Below the pieces are notes generated by a model. That model did not search any database, was not told the DNA's origin, and worked only from the letters and a program-made list of their open reading frames with translations. This document shows, in pieces, positions 45,942-55,120 of a DNA stretch of 64,000 nt. Numbering within the stretch: position 1 is the stretch's first letter; every line of letters begins with the position of its first letter. A program made the position numbers and the translations under genes. The stretch lies in contig NZ_JAAIVI010000017.1 in assembly GCF_011008905.1 (NCBI RefSeq), forward strand, positions 744,001 to 808,000, read 5' to 3'. The DNA is from Wenzhouxiangella sp. XN201. GTDB taxonomy: Bacteria; Pseudomonadota; Gammaproteobacteria; Xanthomonadales; Wenzhouxiangellaceae.

Positions 45942-46997
45942 TCAGCGCATTCCCTCCTGCAGCGTTTTCAATGCCGCTGCTCCCGGGTTGAGTTCGTCGA
46001 ATGCGAACCGGGACAGTGGTTTTCGGGAAGTGCCCTGGATGGTGTGCAAGCTTGGCAAGTCTTCGTTCAGAAACAGCAGGCCGGTGAGAATTTCCTGGCG
46101 CTCATGAGCGGCTGCGAGGTGTCCCAGCACCTGCGCGCGGCTGGAAGGGTCGAAATCCTGATCGAGTTTCTTCAAGCGAATGACTGAACCGTCGTGTAAT
46201 TCGACGTCGGATACTTCCCCTTCGGCATAGTCCACCTCGATCTCGGTCGATGGTGCCACGTAATCGGTCTCGATGGCCGCGTGCAGGTGCTGACGGGTCC
46301 AGGCGTAGGACTTGGTCGAGCCTTCGTGGTCGTTGAAGGTCACGCACGGCGAGATGACGTCGATAACAGCGCAGCCGGGGTGCCGGAGGCCGGCCTTGAT
46401 CAGCGGAACGAGTTGCTCCTTGTCACCGGAGAACGAGCGCGCCACGAAGCTGCCGCCAAGCGAGATAGCGGTTGTGACGGGGTCGATGGCCTGATTTCTG
46501 TTTTCGAGGCCCTTCTTGGTCTTGCTGCCCGGGTCGGCCGAAGCCGAGAACTGCCCCTTGGTCAGACCGTAGACGCCGTTGTTTTCAATGATATAGAGCA
46601 CGTTCAGGTTGCGCCGCACTGCGTGCGCGAACTGGCCAAAGCCGATCGACAACGAGTCACCGTCGCCGGAAATGCCGATCGCGATCAGGTCGCGTCGTGC
46701 AGCCTGGGCGCCCGTGGCCACCGAGGGCATGCGTCCGTGTACCGAGTTGAAGCCATGTGCCCCGGACAGGAAATAGGCCGGCGTCTTGGAAGAACACCCG
46801 ATACCCGATAGTTTGATGACCTGTTCGGGTTTCAAGGCCAATTCCCAGAATGCCTTGACCAGCGCCGCGGTAATCGAGTCGTGACCGCAACCGGCGCACA
46901 GCGTTGATAGACCACCTTCGTAGTCGGCCAGCGTCAATCCCAGTTCGTTGGTCTGTCGCCCGCTCCATTTGACTTTCGGTTTGGTGATGTAGCTCAT
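45942..46997 (-). CDS. korB: 2-oxoacid:ferredoxin oxidoreductase beta subunit (KorB)
   Basis: This 351-residue TPP-binding subunit has CAGCGHDSI, IGCSSKTPAYF, the GDGDSLSIG ... NNGVYGLTKGQ thiamine-diphosphate motif, and DVISPCVTFNDHEGSTKSY. Family members oxidise 2-oxoglutarate (or pyruvate) to the acyl-CoA with ferredoxin, reversibly. Its ATG overlaps the korA stop by 4 bp. The closest recall match is the 2-oxoglutarate type, but the substrate is not proven by sequence. Confidence 0.9.
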   Translation of the reverse strand: MSYITKPKVKWSGRQTNELGLTLADYEGGLSTLCAGCGHDSITAALVKAFWELALKPEQVIKLSGIGCSSKTPAYFLSGAHGFNSVHGRMPSVATGAQAARRDLIAIGISGDGDSLSIGFGQFAHAVRRNLNVLYIIENNGVYGLTKGQFSASADPGSKTKKGLENRNQAIDPVTTAISLGGSFVARSFSGDKEQLVPLIKAGLRHPGCAVIDVISPCVTFNDHEGSTKSYAWTRQHLHAAIETDYVAPSTEIEVDYAEGEVSDVELHDGSVIRLKKLDQDFDPSSRAQVLGHLAAAHERQEILTGLLFLNEDLPSLHTIQGTSRKPLSRFAFDELNPGAAALKTLQEGMR

Positions 46998-48829
46998 GCC
47001 ACGGCTCCCTGTCTGATGTGCTCGGTAACGGACTCAACAATTACATCGGACGGTACCGGCAATCCGTTGTAGTGCAGGATCGAGATCAATTTGTCCGGGT
47101 CCGCGTCGAGTTCTAGCATCAGCAAGCCGCGCATCTGAGCGTCGCGGTTCTGCTCGAGCACGAATACCAGCCGGTGCTGGTCGAGAAACTTTTCCACTTC
47201 CTTGCCGAATGGAAATGCGCGTAACCGCAGGTAGTCTGCATCGACACCTTCGGCGGCCAGCCGATCCAGCGCCTCGACTGTGGCACCATGCGACGAGCCG
47301 AACGCAATGATGCCGACATCGGTATGGCCGCGTGCGGAGCGGAGGACAGCATCGGGGACCAACGTCTTTGCGGTCTGCCATTTCAATCGGAGTCGATCGA
47401 CGACCTGCTGGTATTCATCGGCATCCTCCGTGTAGCGGCCGTACTGGTCATGACCGGATCCTCTGACGAAGTAGCTGCCCTTGGGGTGAGACCCCGGAAG
47501 CGTGCGGTATGGGATTCCGTCACCGTCTACATCCAGATAGCGGTGGAACTGGTCGATTCGAGTCAGATCTTCGTCGGTCAGAACCTTGCCGCGGTCGGGC
47601 CGGTAACTGTCGTCCCATTCGAGCTCATCGACCATCCACTCGTTCATGCCGATGTCAAGGTCGGACAGTACGAACACCGGCGTCTGAAGGCGTTCAGCGA
47701 GATCGAATGCGGCCACGGCCATCTCGAAACACTCCTTCGGGTCGGACGGCAGTAGCACCGGGTGGCGGGTGTCGCCATGCGAGGCGTATGCGGCGGTCAT
47801 CAAGTCGCACTGCTGCGTTCGGGTCGGCATGCCGGTCGAAGGCCCGACACGTTGGATGTCGAAAAACACGGCCGGGATTTCGGTGTAGTAAGCGAAACCA
47901 ATGAACTCGCTCATCAGCGAAATGCCCGGTCCGGATGTGGGCGTGAAAGCACGCGCGCCGGCCCATCCGGCCCCCAGTACCATGCCGGCTGCAGCCAGCT
48001 CATCCTCAGCCTGGATGATGCAGAAGCGGTTCTCGCCGGTTTCGGGATCCTTGCGGAATTTGTTGCAAAAGTTCTCAAACGCGTCCATCAGGGAGGTCGA
48101 CGGTGTGATCGGATACCAGGCGCCGACCGTCGCGCCGGCGTACAGGCAGCCCAGCGCCGCAGCAGCATTGCCCTCGATCAGAATCTTGCCGCCGGTGCCG
48201 TCCATTGGCGCGGCACGGACCCGGAGCGGACAGTCGAAGTGCTCGCGCGCATAGTCGTATCCCAGCGTGACGGCCTTGAAGTTTGGCTCGACCAGCTTTG
48301 GCTTGGCGGCAAAGGTTTCTTCGAGCAGCTTGCGCACGATTTCACGATCAATCTGCATCAGCGCACACAGAGCGCCGACATAGGCGATGTTCTTCATCAG
48401 GGTCCGGATGGGGGCGGCCGTTCTGACGCGAGCGCTCTCGAAATTCGCGTTGACCATCCCGGACAGCGGAATGCCGAGTACGTGCACACCTTCGCGCTGG
48501 AGTTGCGACTCCCGGGGCCAGGTCGAGTCGTAGATCAGGTAGCCGCCTTCACCCACTTCAGCCAGGTCCCTGGCATAGGTCTGGGCGTTCATCGCCACCA
48601 TCACGTCGACTCTTGAAACCCGCGCGTTGTAGCCCTCGCGGCTTGCGCGAATCTCGTACCAGGTCGGCAAGCCCTGGATATTGGATGGAAACAGGTTTTT
48701 TCCCGTGACGGGGATACCCATCCGGAACAGTGCCTTCATCAAGAGACCATTCGCGCTCGCCGAACCGCTGCCGTTGACCGTGGCGATCTTGAGGACGAAG
48801 TCATTGATCTGCGCGTTGCCTGTAGCCAT
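46994..48829 (-). CDS. korA: 2-oxoacid:ferredoxin oxidoreductase gamma-alpha subunit (KorA)
   Basis: This 611-residue fusion has the gamma domain first (IATVNGSGSASANGLLMKAL) and then the alpha/pyrimidine domain (GATVGAWYPITPSTSLMDAF, TPTSGPGISLMSEFIG). It works with KorB. ATG 48829 has an AGGGAA ribosome site; an upstream extension in frame is without homology. It follows the FAD/ferredoxin gene by 97 bp. The trio resembles the three-gene NADP-linked 2-oxoglutarate oxidoreductase described in Azoarcus/Magnetospirillum. Confidence 0.9.
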   Translation of the reverse strand: MATGNAQINDFVLKIATVNGSGSASANGLLMKALFRMGIPVTGKNLFPSNIQGLPTWYEIRASREGYNARVSRVDVMVAMNAQTYARDLAEVGEGGYLIYDSTWPRESQLQREGVHVLGIPLSGMVNANFESARVRTAAPIRTLMKNIAYVGALCALMQIDREIVRKLLEETFAAKPKLVEPNFKAVTLGYDYAREHFDCPLRVRAAPMDGTGGKILIEGNAAAALGCLYAGATVGAWYPITPSTSLMDAFENFCNKFRKDPETGENRFCIIQAEDELAAAGMVLGAGWAGARAFTPTSGPGISLMSEFIGFAYYTEIPAVFFDIQRVGPSTGMPTRTQQCDLMTAAYASHGDTRHPVLLPSDPKECFEMAVAAFDLAERLQTPVFVLSDLDIGMNEWMVDELEWDDSYRPDRGKVLTDEDLTRIDQFHRYLDVDGDGIPYRTLPGSHPKGSYFVRGSGHDQYGRYTEDADEYQQVVDRLRLKWQTAKTLVPDAVLRSARGHTDVGIIAFGSSHGATVEALDRLAAEGVDADYLRLRAFPFGKEVEKFLDQHRLVFVLEQNRDAQMRGLLMLELDADPDKLISILHYNGLPVPSDVIVESVTEHIRQGAVA

Positions 48830-48926
48830 GCTGTTCCCTAGAGTCTCAAGGGGTCTTGTGAAAGGATCGTCGGCTGGTTTCAGCCCGCTCGCCTGAGGTC
48901 TGTGTAATCCGTGGCCTGCATCTGGA

Positions 48927-50735
48927 TCAAGACCCGACCTTTGCCTTTGCCACTGGCTTGGCGTCGTGGTCCCGGGCGTACGGAATGCGAAGTGTCGATT
49001 TCTGCATGTCCCACGCGGCGGTGGGACAACGCTCGGCGCACAGGCCGCAGTGGACGCAGACGTTTTCATCCTTGACCATGATGCGGCCGGTCTGCTTGAG
49101 TTGGTCCGAAATGAACAGGGGCTGCTCCGGTTCCTGGCGCGGTGCGGTCAGGCAAGCTTCAACCGCTTCCTGCTCGCCGTTGGCGGTGATGGTCAAACAC
49201 TGGGTCGGGCAGATGTCGATGCAGGCATCGCATTCGATGCAAAGCGAATCGGTGAATACCGTCTGGACATCGCAATTCAGGCAGCGCTCGACCTCGCAGG
49301 CAGTCTGCTCGGCGGTAAAACCAAGTTCCACTTCGGTATTGAGCTCGCGGAAACGCTCGGTCAGTGGCACATGTTCCATCTTGCGACGCGCAGCCGGATC
49401 AAAATAGTTCGAGTAGCTCCACTCGTGTATGCCCATCTTGCGTGAGCCCAGGTTCATGGTCTGCGGCAGTCGGGCGTTGATGTCTTCGCCGTGGCAATGC
49501 TTATGGATGGAAATCGCGGCCTGGTGACCGTGCTCGACGGCCCAGATGATGTTTTCCGGGCCGAATGCCGCATCACCGCCGAAGAACACGCCCGGTAGCG
49601 TGGACTGATAGGTGCTGCGATCGCAATCCGGTTCGTCCCATTGGTTGAACTCGATGCCGAGGTCGCGCTCGATCCACGGAAAAGCCGTTTCCTGGCCGAT
49701 CGCCAGAATGACGTCATCGGCCTCCAAAAATTCTTCCCCGGTTACCCGGGAATCGGTGATGCGGCCATCCGAGATGTCGTATTCCATGATTTCGAAAATC
49801 ATGCCCTGAAGCTGGCCATCCCTGACGACGAATTCTTTCGGGCTGCGGTTGATGACGATCTCGACCTGTTCTTCCTCGGCATCTTCGAGTTCCCAGTCCG
49901 AGGCCTTGAAGAATTGCCGCGGCTTGCGTGCCATGACCTTGACGTCATCGGCCCCCAGCCGCAGGCTGGTGCGGCAGCAATCCATCGCGGTGTTGCCGAC
50001 GCCGATAATCAGAACCTTCTTGCCGATTTCTTTCGTGTGCCCGAAAGCCACTGACTCGAGCCAGTCGATGCCGATGTGAATGCTGGCGTCGCCTTCACTG
50101 CGACCCGGAATATCGAGCTCCTTGCCGCGCGGTGCGCCCGAGCCGACGAAGATCGCGTCATAGCCCTGGTCCAGTAGGGACTTCATCGAATCGACCGGAG
50201 TATTCAGGCGCAGATCCACGCCCATGCGGAGAATGTATTCGATCTCCTCGTCCAGGACCTTCTGCGGTAGCCGGAATGCCGGGATGTTGGACCGCATCAG
50301 TCCGCCGGTTTTGCCGAGTTTCTCGAAAAGTGTGCACTGGTAGCCGAGCGGCAACAGGTCATTGCATACCGTCAGCGAGGCCGGGCCGGCACCGACCAGC
50401 GCGATGCGCTTGCCATTGTGGTGCTTCGGGATCGTTGGTAGCCGTTCGGTGATGTCGTCGCGGTGATCGGCTGCGACGCGTTTCAGACGGCAGATGGCGA
50501 CCGGTTTTTCATCGATGCGGCTGCGCCTGCAAGCCGGTTCGCATGGCCGGTCGCAGACCCGGCCCAGAATACCGGGAAATACGTTAGACTCACGATTAAC
50601 CATGTAGGCGTCGGAAAATCGCCCCTGGGCGATCAGCCGGATGTATTCGGGAACGTCGGTGTGTGCTGGACAACCCCACTGGCAATCGACCACCTTGTGG
50701 TAGTAATCGGGGTTTTGAGTATCGGTCGGCTTCAT
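48927..50735 (-). CDS. korC: FAD pyridine-nucleotide oxidoreductase with ferredoxin domain (KorC-like)
   Basis: This 602-residue protein has a GltD-like N-terminus with Cys-rich helices (VCDRPCEPACRR). An FAD/NAD(P) Rossmann pair follows (ALVGAGPASLTVCNDLLPLG; VLIIGVGNTAMDC). Two C-terminal [4Fe-4S] motifs follow (CIECDACIDICP; CVHCGLCAERCP). It can shuttle electrons between the KorAB ferredoxin centre and NAD(P). The ATG at 50735 is used; a TTG six bases earlier is unlikely. It is divergent from truB. Confidence 0.85.
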   Translation of the reverse strand: MKPTDTQNPDYYHKVVDCQWGCPAHTDVPEYIRLIAQGRFSDAYMVNRESNVFPGILGRVCDRPCEPACRRSRIDEKPVAICRLKRVAADHRDDITERLPTIPKHHNGKRIALVGAGPASLTVCNDLLPLGYQCTLFEKLGKTGGLMRSNIPAFRLPQKVLDEEIEYILRMGVDLRLNTPVDSMKSLLDQGYDAIFVGSGAPRGKELDIPGRSEGDASIHIGIDWLESVAFGHTKEIGKKVLIIGVGNTAMDCCRTSLRLGADDVKVMARKPRQFFKASDWELEDAEEEQVEIVINRSPKEFVVRDGQLQGMIFEIMEYDISDGRITDSRVTGEEFLEADDVILAIGQETAFPWIERDLGIEFNQWDEPDCDRSTYQSTLPGVFFGGDAAFGPENIIWAVEHGHQAAISIHKHCHGEDINARLPQTMNLGSRKMGIHEWSYSNYFDPAARRKMEHVPLTERFRELNTEVELGFTAEQTACEVERCLNCDVQTVFTDSLCIECDACIDICPTQCLTITANGEQEAVEACLTAPRQEPEQPLFISDQLKQTGRIMVKDENVCVHCGLCAERCPTAAWDMQKSTLRIPYARDHDAKPVAKAKVGS

Positions 50736-50849
50736 CCTCAAACCTTCCGCGGCACCATCGCTCGAATGTCCTCAGGCGAAGCATAGCGCAACCGGGGCCT
50801 CCCTGTAACCGTCTTTCATCGGTGGCAACCCGGATTATCGTGGATTGAA

Positions 50850-51749
50850 ATGAAAACTGAACCCTCTATTTCCAGCAGTGGAATCCTGCTGCTCGACAAG
50901 CCGGTCGGCATGACATCAAATGCCGCGCTCGGCCAGGCCAAACGTATTCTCGGCCTCAAGAAGGCCGGGCATACCGGCACTCTGGATCCACTGGCCTCGG
51001 GGCTGCTGGTGCTGTGTTTCGGTCAGGCGACCAAGGTTGCGGGTTACCTGCTCGATGCCGAAAAGGCCTACGAGGCCACGCTGAAGCTCGGTATTACCAC
51101 CGACAGTGAGGATGCCGAAGGCGAAGTCATCGAGCGACGCGAGGTGCCCGAGTTGAGTGAAAGTGACATTGATGCCGTCCTGGAGCACTTCCGTGGTTCG
51201 ATCGAGCAGATTCCACCCATGTATTCGGCCCTCAAGTACCACGGACGGCGGCTCTATGAGCTGGCGCGCCGGGGCGAGACGGTGGCGCGCCCACCGCGCC
51301 CGGTAATCATCCACGAACTGAATTTGCTGGGTCACGAAGGTGACCTGATCGAGCTGTCAGTGCGCTGCTCGAAGGGCACCTATATCCGCTCACTGGCCCG
51401 TGACATCGGAAAACGTCTGGAATGCGGTGCGCACCTGATCGGGTTGCGACGGACCGCTAGCGAACCGTTCAGGGTCGCCGATGCACACACGCTCGAGAAT
51501 TTGCAGACGCTCACGTGCGATGACGCCCGTAGCCTGCTGCTGCCCGCCGATCGCGCGCTAGAGCATCTGCCGGCGGTTCATGTCGATGAGCAGCAGGCTG
51601 CTCGCCTTCAACAGGGTCAATTCCTGTCCGGATTGCCTGGGACGGAGGCAGGCAATGTAAGAATCTACTCGCCCGAACTGTTCGTGGGGATCGGCCAGAT
51701 GGATGGAGCGGGTCATCTCCGCCCCACCAGGATTCTGCTGACCACTTGA
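50850..51749 (+). CDS. truB: tRNA pseudouridine(55) synthase
   Basis: This 299-residue enzyme makes pseudouridine 55 in the T-loop. SSGILLLDKPVGMTSN, the catalytic Asp in KKAGHTGTLDPLASGLL, and CSKGTYIRSLARDIG are diagnostic. A C-terminal PUA-like domain is suggested by the last 60 residues. It is normally the gene after rbfA in this operon; here it has its own 114-bp upstream gap shared with korC. Confidence 0.96.
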   Translation: MKTEPSISSSGILLLDKPVGMTSNAALGQAKRILGLKKAGHTGTLDPLASGLLVLCFGQATKVAGYLLDAEKAYEATLKLGITTDSEDAEGEVIERREVPELSESDIDAVLEHFRGSIEQIPPMYSALKYHGRRLYELARRGETVARPPRPVIIHELNLLGHEGDLIELSVRCSKGTYIRSLARDIGKRLECGAHLIGLRRTASEPFRVADAHTLENLQTLTCDDARSLLLPADRALEHLPAVHVDEQQAARLQQGQFLSGLPGTEAGNVRIYSPELFVGIGQMDGAGHLRPTRILLTT

Positions 51750-51830
51750 AGCGGCGGGTTGGTTGATACGGTGAACCTTCCATTACACTGATTGGCACGG
51801 CACCACCAGAATAACGAAACGGAAGCGTTT

Positions 51831-52547
51831 ATGAGTCTTTCCCTGACGATCAATCCACAGCTCGATGCTGCCAGGGCTGCCGAGCAATTGGCAGCCACGA
51901 CGCGCGTACAGATTGCGGATTTTCTGACGCCCGAGTCCGCGCAGAATCTATGGCAGGCGTTTCAGGAGAACGCGATCTGGTACCTGTCCCTCAATCGTGG
52001 CGCCGAAAATCTGGAAGTGCCTGCCGAGAATCTCGAAAAGGTTTCCCAGGTGGAACGTGAACAGTTCATGCAGCGGGTTCACGAGCGCGCAGGTAAACAG
52101 TTCCAGTACCTTTTTTGCCAGTACTACATCAGTGAAACGATTGAGCGCGGCGAGAACAAAGGTCACCCCCTGCACGAAGTCGCCGAATTTCTGAATTCCG
52201 GGACAACGTTGGACTTCTTTCGCCAGCTCACCCGCGAACCGGATGCCCGGGAAGTGGATGTGATGGCAACGCGCTACGAGCCTGGTCATTTTCTGACCAT
52301 GCATGATGATGCTCACGCGCGGCGCGACCGGGTTGCTGCCTACGTGCTCAACCTGACGCCGGAATGGAACCCGGACTGGGGTGGGCATCTCGCCTTCTTC
52401 GATGAAGACGGCAACATCGAGCACGCTTTCGTTCCACGCTTTAACGTGCTCAATGTCTTTCTCGTGCCGCAAAGACATGCGGTACAGGCAGTCGCGCCAT
52501 TTGCCCGCGGCCATCGATGCAGCTTTACCGGTTGGGTGCACCGCTAG
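51831..52547 (+). CDS. 2-oxoglutarate/Fe(II)-dependent oxygenase (prolyl-hydroxylase-like)
   Basis: This 238-residue protein has the iron triad His158-x-Asp160 (LTMHDDAHA) and His216 (PQRHAVQ), and an Arg229 (HRCSFTGW) positioned to bind 2-oxoglutarate. The double-stranded beta-helix context (YEPGHFLTMHDD, FNVLNVFLVPQRHAVQAV) fits prolyl 4-hydroxylase-like oxygenases. The substrate is unknown; proximity to ribosome-related genes hints at, but does not show, a ribosomal-protein or translation-factor target. ATG 51831 follows a GGAAG site. Confidence 0.86.
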   Translation: MSLSLTINPQLDAARAAEQLAATTRVQIADFLTPESAQNLWQAFQENAIWYLSLNRGAENLEVPAENLEKVSQVEREQFMQRVHERAGKQFQYLFCQYYISETIERGENKGHPLHEVAEFLNSGTTLDFFRQLTREPDAREVDVMATRYEPGHFLTMHDDAHARRDRVAAYVLNLTPEWNPDWGGHLAFFDEDGNIEHAFVPRFNVLNVFLVPQRHAVQAVAPFARGHRCSFTGWVHR

Positions 52548-52647
52548 GTAGCCGCCGAAGTCATTGGCCGCTGGCCCGGGATGGCGTAAATCGCCCGGTG
52601 ATTGCGTTAGTGAAGGCGTCATCAGTCATCTGGCGAGGAAGCAAACC

Positions 52648-54078
52648 ATGAAGCGACTGCTATGCATCGGGCTGGCGCTCGTGTTTTTTCAACCCGCATC
52701 GGCGGCCTTGATCGACGGTTTTTCGGTGGGCCAGGGGCCCTTCACAGTTGGACCCGGGGAGGAGATCACCGAAGAGCAGGGGGTTCTCGAGACCGATGCC
52801 GTGCTCGGCGGGTTCCGGGTCATGGCCCCGGGTCTCGATGATGAAGCCCCAGCCGGCTCGACCGTCACCGTCGGTGTGGCCGGCGGTGAATTTCGCTGCG
52901 AAATCAACCTGACTGCCAGTCATGAGGAAACGGGTGGTGGTTGTGGCACGGGCTGGGCTCGCGGTGACGGCCCGCTGTTCGACCTGTCGGGCTCGAGCGC
53001 ATTCGAGATGGACATCACGTCGGTGGGCGGCGCGACTGCGATGGCAGTGTTCGTGTTCGGTCCGAGCGAGGAGATGGCCCTTGCTTTCATCGAATCGCCC
53101 ACGGTCGGTTCCGCAACCCTGCCTTTTAACCAGTTCGCCCCCATGACCGGTACCGCCCCGGCCTGGGACGAGATCAATACCATCGTCATTTCTGCGGCAG
53201 CGATCGACGGCAATAGCGGGCACGTGGCACTCGGCCGCTTTGCCACGGACGGTCCCATCACCGGCGGCGCCCACGTGCCCACCGATGCGAACGACGATGA
53301 CGAAGGTCCGGATCCCGATCACATCCTGCGCGACGAGATTTCGGGAAGCTATTTCAACCCCTCGCGAGATGGCGAAGGCCTGCGGCTGACACGAGAGGCC
53401 GACGGCGAGACTTTCATCCTGACCTACTACACCTACCTTGACGGCGAGCAGGTCTGGCTGATCGGCGTCGGGGGTTTGATGGACGGCCAGCTGGTCTTTG
53501 ACGAAATGTCGATTACCGAGGGCCCGCAATACGGGAGCAACTACGATAGCGGTGACTACGAGGCTCGCGATTGGGGCGAAATCGTTCTCGATTTCAGGGA
53601 CTGCAACCGCATGACGGCGCGGGTCGATCCCGACGATGTCGCCTTCGAGCCAATTGTCGTCGATCTTACCCGCATTACGCCGGTGACCTGCGGCGCCGGC
53701 GCACCCCCGGACACGGATCAGGCGTATACCGGAACGATGTTTGACCCGGCCCGCAACGGAGAAGGGTTCCAGATCGTTGCCGAGGGCGATCGATACATCA
53801 TCACTTTCTATACCTATGATGGCGGTGAGCAGATGTGGATGATCGGAGTCGGCGACCGAAGCGGCAATATCGTCGAGTTCCCGGCCGTCTATATCACCTC
53901 CGGCACCGACTTTGGCGGGCAGTTCCGGCCCTGGGACGTGAGCCAGACGCTGTTCGGGTCCATCACCGTCGAGTTCTCCAATTGCAACGCGGCAAGCGTC
54001 AAGGTCGAGCCGGTACTTTCCGGCTTCGGTGAGTTCACCAGCGATGCCGTCAAGATCGTCGACGGGCCCTGTCCCTAG
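52648..54078 (+). CDS. Secreted protein with two copies of an uncharacterised Cys-ended module
   Basis: This 476-residue protein has a signal peptide (LLCIGLALVFFQPASA). Residues 22-200 form a beta-rich domain; an Asp-rich linker (DANDDDEGPDPD) follows. Two related modules (about 231-348 and 360-475) each show G(S/T)xF(N/D)PxRxGEG, YYTY/FYTY, GEQ(V/M)W(L/M)IGVG, then G-x-I-x(3)-F-x2-C-N, and end in Cys. The same module is inserted in the DUF4331 protein 38 kb away. GAGGAAG precedes ATG 52648. Function is unknown, probably surface or periplasmic. Confidence 0.82.
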   Translation: MKRLLCIGLALVFFQPASAALIDGFSVGQGPFTVGPGEEITEEQGVLETDAVLGGFRVMAPGLDDEAPAGSTVTVGVAGGEFRCEINLTASHEETGGGCGTGWARGDGPLFDLSGSSAFEMDITSVGGATAMAVFVFGPSEEMALAFIESPTVGSATLPFNQFAPMTGTAPAWDEINTIVISAAAIDGNSGHVALGRFATDGPITGGAHVPTDANDDDEGPDPDHILRDEISGSYFNPSRDGEGLRLTREADGETFILTYYTYLDGEQVWLIGVGGLMDGQLVFDEMSITEGPQYGSNYDSGDYEARDWGEIVLDFRDCNRMTARVDPDDVAFEPIVVDLTRITPVTCGAGAPPDTDQAYTGTMFDPARNGEGFQIVAEGDRYIITFYTYDGGEQMWMIGVGDRSGNIVEFPAVYITSGTDFGGQFRPWDVSQTLFGSITVEFSNCNAASVKVEPVLSGFGEFTSDAVKIVDGPCP

Positions 54079-54090
54079 CGCTGCGGAGCG

Positions 54091-54127
54091 CTCCCGCGGG
54101 TGGTCGTGCCCCGCGGGAGCCGGTTTT
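54091..54127 (+). terminator. Terminator after the module-repeat protein
   Basis: CTCCCGCGGG (54091-54100) pairs with CCCGCGGGAG (54110-54119), followed after a short gap by TTTT (54124-54127). A strong GC stem with a weak T-run. Confidence 0.7.
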
Positions 54128-54177
54128 CCCAAATTCCTGAAAGCGTTCCCGGCAGCGTGCCTGTCAGGTTACCCGGT

Positions 54178-55008
54178 TTATTGTGAAGCGTCGCCAGGCT
54201 TGGCCGTGCGCGCCTTCATGGCCTCGGTCACGTGCGGTTCGATGGCGGCGCGCATGGGGGTGATCAGCTTGAAGGGTGCGGCCAGGACATGGCCGGACTG
54301 CAGCCATTGGTCGCCGCCGGTGATATCCATGACCACGCCGCCCGCTTCCTGGACGAGCAGGGCGCCGGCAGCCAGGTCCCAGGGCTTGAGCCCCAGCTCC
54401 CAGTAACCGTCGAGCCGGCCGCAGGCGACGTAGGCCAGATCGAGCGAGGCGGTGCCGGCGCGGCGGAAATCCTCGACCCTCTCGAACATCGCATTGAACA
54501 TGCCCTGATAACCTTCCAGCAGGCGGCGCTTGCGGAAGGGGAAGGCGGTGGCAACCAGCGCGTCGGACAATTCCTTGCGCCCTGAAACGCGTATGCGCTG
54601 GCTGTTCAGAAAAGCACCCTGGCCACGGCTGGCCGTGAAAAGCTCCTCGCGGACGGGGTCATAGACGACACCGGCCTCGATGCGGCCCTTGACCTGGATG
54701 GCGATCGAGATGGCGAAATGCGGGATGCCGCGCAGGTAGTTGCTGGTGCCGTCGATCGGATCGATGATCCAGACGTGGTCGCTGTCCCCGCTGAGTCCGC
54801 CTTCCTCGCCGAGAATGGCGTGGTCGCGGTGATGCCGGCCGATGTGGTCCCGAATAACCTGCTCGCAGGCCCGGTCGACGTCACTGACGTAGTCGTGCCG
54901 GGCCTTGCGCTCCACCGGGATGCTGTCAAGGCGGGAGCGGTAGCGTAGCGCGATATCGCCAGCCTGGTGTGCGGCCTCGGAGGCGATATTGAGATAGGGG
55001 TTGGACAT
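54178..55008 (-). CDS. suhB: Inositol monophosphatase family protein SuhB
   Basis: This 276-residue Mg-dependent phosphatase (E. coli 267) has GEEGG, DPIDGTSNYLRGIPHF and WDLAAGALLVQEAGG. SuhB dephosphorylates inositol phosphates and also acts with NusA in rRNA antitermination. ATG 55008 is the conserved start (MSNPYLNIASEAA). It is divergent from trmJ, a pairing also seen in E. coli. Confidence 0.95.
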   Translation of the reverse strand: MSNPYLNIASEAAHQAGDIALRYRSRLDSIPVERKARHDYVSDVDRACEQVIRDHIGRHHRDHAILGEEGGLSGDSDHVWIIDPIDGTSNYLRGIPHFAISIAIQVKGRIEAGVVYDPVREELFTASRGQGAFLNSQRIRVSGRKELSDALVATAFPFRKRRLLEGYQGMFNAMFERVEDFRRAGTASLDLAYVACGRLDGYWELGLKPWDLAAGALLVQEAGGVVMDITGGDQWLQSGHVLAAPFKLITPMRAAIEPHVTEAMKARTAKPGDASQ

Positions 55009-55120
55009 CGCGGGAATCGACTGAAGTGCCAAACCCGTAAGGATAAAGGAATATCGGGGGCTGTGCGTGAGTCCCTCGGTCCCGGAGCCCGAATACGCCC
55101 GCGAAGGTAGAATATCGCGC

